A stretch of 8,290 nt of DNA from positions 1 to 8,290 of the forward strand of contig JACCXV010000414.1 in NCBI GenBank assembly GCA_013696835.1, in the 5' to 3' direction. Of this stretch, positions 5,971-8,290 are shown piece after piece. Under the pieces are notes generated by a model. That model was not told the origin of the DNA. It ran no database searches and saw nothing but the letters and a program-made list of their open reading frames with translations. This DNA comes from Gemmatimonadota bacterium. Its GTDB lineage: Bacteria; Gemmatimonadota; Gemmatimonadetes; JACCXV01. How positions within the stretch are numbered: the stretch's first letter is position 1; each line of letters starts with the position of its first letter. Both the position numbers and the translations under genes were made by a program.

Positions 5971-7014
5971 ATGCCTCCCGCCGCGTCCGAAGCTCCCTCC
6001 ACCCTTCTGTCGTACGAGCAGATCCTGGCCGCCCGCGCGCGACTCGCTGGAATCGCGAACGAGACGCCCGTCTTCACCTCGCGCACCCTCGACGCCCGCA
6101 CCGGCCGGCGCGTCTTTCTGAAGTGCGAGAGCTTCCAGCGCGGGGGCGCGTTCAAGTTCCGGGGCGCCTACAACAAGATCGCGGAACTCTCCGCGGAGCA
6201 GCGGCGGCGGGGCGTCGTCGCGTTCTCCTCCGGCAACCACGCCCAGGGGGTGGCGCTCGCAGCGCGGCTGCTGGGCGCTCCGGCCACGATCGCGATGCCC
6301 TCCGACGTGCCGGAGGTCAAGCTCGCCGCGACGCGCGAGTACGGTGCCGAGGTCGTGTTCTACGACCGGCAGGTCGAGGAGCGTGAAGACGTGGCCACGC
6401 GTCTCGCGGGCGAGCGCGGGCTGACGCTGGTGCCCCCGTACGATGATCCTGCCATCATGGCTGGACAGGGGACGGCGGCCGCCGAGCTGCTGGAGAGCAC
6501 CCCCGATCTGGACGCACTCCTCGTGCCCGTGAGTGGGGGAGGGCTGGCCGCGGGGTGCGCGACCGCGGCGCACGCCCTGCGGCCCGAGCTGAAGGTCTTC
6601 GGGGTCGAGCCGGAGGACGCGGAGGACACGCGCCTCTCGTTGGCGGCCGGGGAGCGTGTCACGATACCCCCTCCGAGCACGGTCGCCGACGGGCTGCGTG
6701 TCAGCGCTCCGGGCCGGCTGACGTTCCCGATCCTGAAGCGCCGGCTGACCGGTGTCCTGATTGTCTCCGACGAGGAGATCCTGGACGCGGTGCGGTTCGC
6801 GCTGCTGCGCATGAAGCTCGTCGTGGAGCCGTCGGGTGCCATTGGCATCGCCGCGCTCCTTGCGCGCCGGCTGCCGGACGCCTTCCGGCTGCCGGACGCG
6901 TGCCGGCGGGTGGGCGTGATCGTGTCCGGCGGGAACATCGACCCCGCGCTGCTGGCCTCGCTGGGCAGCGGCCGGGAGCCGTCCTCCGAGCTCTCCGCGG
7001 GACAGCCGGCGTGA
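5971..7014 (+). CDS. Threonine/serine dehydratase-family PLP enzyme (serine racemase / 3-hydroxyaspartate lyase-like)
   Basis: A 347-residue fold-type II PLP enzyme without the C-terminal ACT domain of biosynthetic IlvA. The Schiff-base lysine is Lys62 in F-Q-R-G-G-A-F-K-F-R-G-A-Y-N; S-S-G-N-H (86-90) contacts the cofactor; S-G-G-G (188-191) is the phosphate-binding loop; V-E-P-S-G (285-289) and V-S-G-G-N-I-D (318-324) complete the core. Family members deaminate L-threonine or L-serine to 2-oxoacids, or racemise serine. Glu213, Ala217 and Asp219 match the spacing of the divalent-metal site of serine racemase, and Ser87 aligns with its second catalytic base. The exact substrate therefore cannot be set from sequence, though 'threonine ammonia-lyase' is the usual automatic name. 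ATG 5971 gives a normal N-terminus, with only a weak G-rich ribosome binding site; the frame is open further upstream. The stop overlaps the next gene's GTG. A 6-residue tandem duplication lies at 300-311. Confidence 0.92.
   Translation: MPPAASEAPSTLLSYEQILAARARLAGIANETPVFTSRTLDARTGRRVFLKCESFQRGGAFKFRGAYNKIAELSAEQRRRGVVAFSSGNHAQGVALAARLLGAPATIAMPSDVPEVKLAATREYGAEVVFYDRQVEEREDVATRLAGERGLTLVPPYDDPAIMAGQGTAAAELLESTPDLDALLVPVSGGGLAAGCATAAHALRPELKVFGVEPEDAEDTRLSLAAGERVTIPPPSTVADGLRVSAPGRLTFPILKRRLTGVLIVSDEEILDAVRFALLRMKLVVEPSGAIGIAALLARRLPDAFRLPDACRRVGVIVSGGNIDPALLASLGSGREPSSELSAGQPA
6867..6902 (+). repeat. 18-base tandem duplication inside the PLP-enzyme gene
   Basis: Two adjacent 18-base units (6867-6884 and 6885-6902) match at 16 of 18 positions, with the first 15 bases identical. 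They encode R-L-P-D-A-F and R-L-P-D-A-C (residues 300-311), just before the V-S-G-G-N-I-D motif. The length is a whole number of codons, so the frame is preserved. It looks like a recent in-frame slippage or duplication. Confidence 0.7.
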
Positions 7015-8288
7015 CCGTGCGCCACCCGCACGTGCCGCCCTTCATCCCCCAGGTGGGGGCGGACGTGGCCGCCGAGGAAGAGCGGCTGGTTCGCACGCGC
7101 AGGGACCTGCATGCGCATCCTGAGCTCGGTTTCGAGGAGGTGCGCACGTCCGCGATCGTGCGCGAGCGCCTCGCTGAGCTCGGCATCCCATACCTCGCGG
7201 GTGTGGCCGGGACGGGCGTGGTCGGGCTCATCGAGGGGCGGGCCGCCCCGCCCGGGGGAAACGGTGCGAGCCGCGAGCCTCGCGTCCGGCCGACGCTCCT
7301 GCTGCGCGCCGACATGGACGCGCTGCCGCTGCAGGAGGAGAACACGGATCCCTTCGCCTCGCGCGTGCCGGGAAAGATGCATGCCTGCGGGCACGACGGG
7401 CACACCGCGATCCTGCTCTCCACGGCGGCAGTCCTGCTCAGGCGCATCGACCGGCTCGCCGGCAACGTGAAGCTCGTGTTCCAGCCCGCGGAGGAGGACC
7501 CCGGCGGGGCGCAGCCGATGATCGAGGCCGGCGTGCTGCGCGAGCCGCACGTCGACGCGGCAATCGGGCTGCACCTGTGGACGCAGCTGCCGGCCGGCAC
7601 GGTGGGCCTGTCGAGCGGCCCCCTCATGGCCTCGGCCGACGAGTTCACGATCGAGATCCGCGGCCGGGGCGGCCACGCCGCGGCGCCGCATACCTGCATC
7701 GACCCCATCGTGGCGGCTGCCCACGTGATCACCGCCCTTCAGACGATCGTCAGCCGCAGCGTGGACCCGCTCGAGTCGGCGGTGGTCACGGTGGCGCGGG
7801 TCGAGGCCGGGGGCAGCGCCTACAACATCATCCCCGAGAAGGCCACGCTGCGCGGCACCGCGCGCGCCTTCAGTCCCGCCGTGAGGGCCGCGTACCCGGA
7901 GCGGATCGAGCGCGTGGTCCGCGGCGTGTGCCAGGCGCTCGGGGCGGAGCACGCCTTCGAATGGAAGGCGTACTATCCTCCAGTCATCAACGATCCGGCG
8001 ATTACGTCCGTCGTGGCGCGCGAGAGCCGACGCCTGCTCGGCGAGGACCGGGTCTTCGAGGACATCCGCTCCATGGGCGCGGAGGACATGGCGTTCTACC
8101 TCCGCGAGGTGCCGGGCTGCTTCTTCTTCTTCGGTGCCGCGAACTTCGCCAAGGACGCCGCCTACCCGCATCACAACCCCCGTTTTCGGATCGACGAGGA
8201 CGTGCTCGCCCCGGCGGTGGAGCTGCTCGCGCGATGCGCCGAGTCGGCGCTCGGCATGCTCGCCGCGGCCGGGGCCGAGCGTGGCTGA
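7011..8288 (+). CDS. M20D family metallo-amidohydrolase (N-acyl-amino acid / hippurate hydrolase-like)
   Basis: A 425-residue cytosolic amidohydrolase that would cleave the amide bond of N-acyl amino acids. Motifs in order: R-R-D-L-H-A-H-P-E-L-G-F-E-E (30-43), L-L-R-A-D-M-D-A-L-P (97-106), M-H-A-C-G-H-D-G-H (123-131), F-Q-P-A-E-E (157-162), G-L-H-L-W (186-190), the dimerisation-domain G-R-G-G-H-A-A-A-P-H (218-227), G-A-E-D-M-A (356-361) and P-H-H-N-P (386-390). Likely metal ligands are Cys126, His128, Glu162, His188 and His388, with Glu161 as general base. The Cys ligand marks the M20D branch (hippurate, indole-acetyl-amino acid and similar hydrolases); the actual acyl group is unknown. Residues ~78-94 are a Pro/Gly/Arg-rich insertion before the L-L-R-A-D strand. 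GTG 7011 overlaps the upstream stop as GTGA, indicating coupled translation; the open frame upstream of it is a shadow of that gene. Confidence 0.94.
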   Translation: MTVRHPHVPPFIPQVGADVAAEEERLVRTRRDLHAHPELGFEEVRTSAIVRERLAELGIPYLAGVAGTGVVGLIEGRAAPPGGNGASREPRVRPTLLLRADMDALPLQEENTDPFASRVPGKMHACGHDGHTAILLSTAAVLLRRIDRLAGNVKLVFQPAEEDPGGAQPMIEAGVLREPHVDAAIGLHLWTQLPAGTVGLSSGPLMASADEFTIEIRGRGGHAAAPHTCIDPIVAAAHVITALQTIVSRSVDPLESAVVTVARVEAGGSAYNIIPEKATLRGTARAFSPAVRAAYPERIERVVRGVCQALGAEHAFEWKAYYPPVINDPAITSVVARESRRLLGEDRVFEDIRSMGAEDMAFYLREVPGCFFFFGAANFAKDAAYPHHNPRFRIDEDVLAPAVELLARCAESALGMLAAAGAERG

Positions 8289-8290
8289 CC

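Noticed and set aside
3804..6386. A very long open frame (860 codons) on the plus strand, antisense to mrcB
   Set aside because: mrcB on the opposite strand has every expected motif. The antisense translation is Arg/Gly/Ala-rich with no recognisable domain, and long antisense open frames are expected at this GC content.
6360..8174. A 604-codon minus-strand open frame across the PLP enzyme and hydrolase genes
   Set aside because: Both plus-strand genes are full-length with intact motifs. The minus-strand product is low-complexity and matches no family I recognise.
8281..8290. GTG GCT GAC at the window edge as a possible start of a next gene overlapping the hydrolase
   Set aside because: The start would read M-A-D and overlap the hydrolase end by 8 bases, like other junctions here, but only three codons are visible and there is no clear ribosome binding site.

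Overview
The window is uniformly GC-rich, gene-dense DNA with GC-ending codons in every frame I believe, frequent GTG starts and several 4-base gene overlaps. The gene content points to a diderm bacterium: a lipoprotein with an outer-membrane-type sorting residue, a class A penicillin-binding protein (PBP) with a UB2H-like domain, and a Pcm repair methyltransferase. High-GC uncultured phyla or deltaproteobacteria-like lineages would fit, but the window has no rRNA or marker gene that fixes the taxon. No mobile element, tRNA, CRISPR array or phage gene is visible.

Layout. Left, plus strand: the 3' end of an EVE-domain protein (2-328), then msrA (414-896), with a perfect 15-base palindrome just before the msrA ribosome binding site. 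msrA converges on a four-gene minus-strand cluster with only 19 bases between the two stop codons. In transcription order the cluster is a bifunctional PBP1B-type peptidoglycan synthase (5846-3435), a small TPR lipoprotein overlapping it by 16 bases (3450-2959), pcm 7 bases further on (2951-2205), and a Ste24/CAAX-type M48 membrane protease overlapping pcm by GTGA (2208-916). This spacing implies one transcript. Right, plus strand and divergent from the PBP: a fold-type II PLP enzyme of the threonine dehydratase/serine racemase group (5971-7014), translationally coupled through GTGA to an M20D amidohydrolase (7011-8288).

Function. The minus-strand cluster combines cell-wall synthesis (PBP1B plus a lipoprotein that looks like its activator) with envelope and protein quality control (Pcm, M48 protease). 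MsrA, facing it, is a second protein-repair enzyme. The right-hand pair would release amino acids from N-acyl conjugates and then deaminate or racemise hydroxy-amino acids.

Most of the window is conventional. The points most worth following are the PBP1B/TPR-lipoprotein pair, which resembles the Pseudomonas PBP1b-LpoP arrangement, and a four-copy 9-residue repeat tail on Pcm. Next come serine-racemase-like active-site residues in the 'threonine dehydratase' and the palindrome upstream of msrA. I see no clearly new defence or mobile system.
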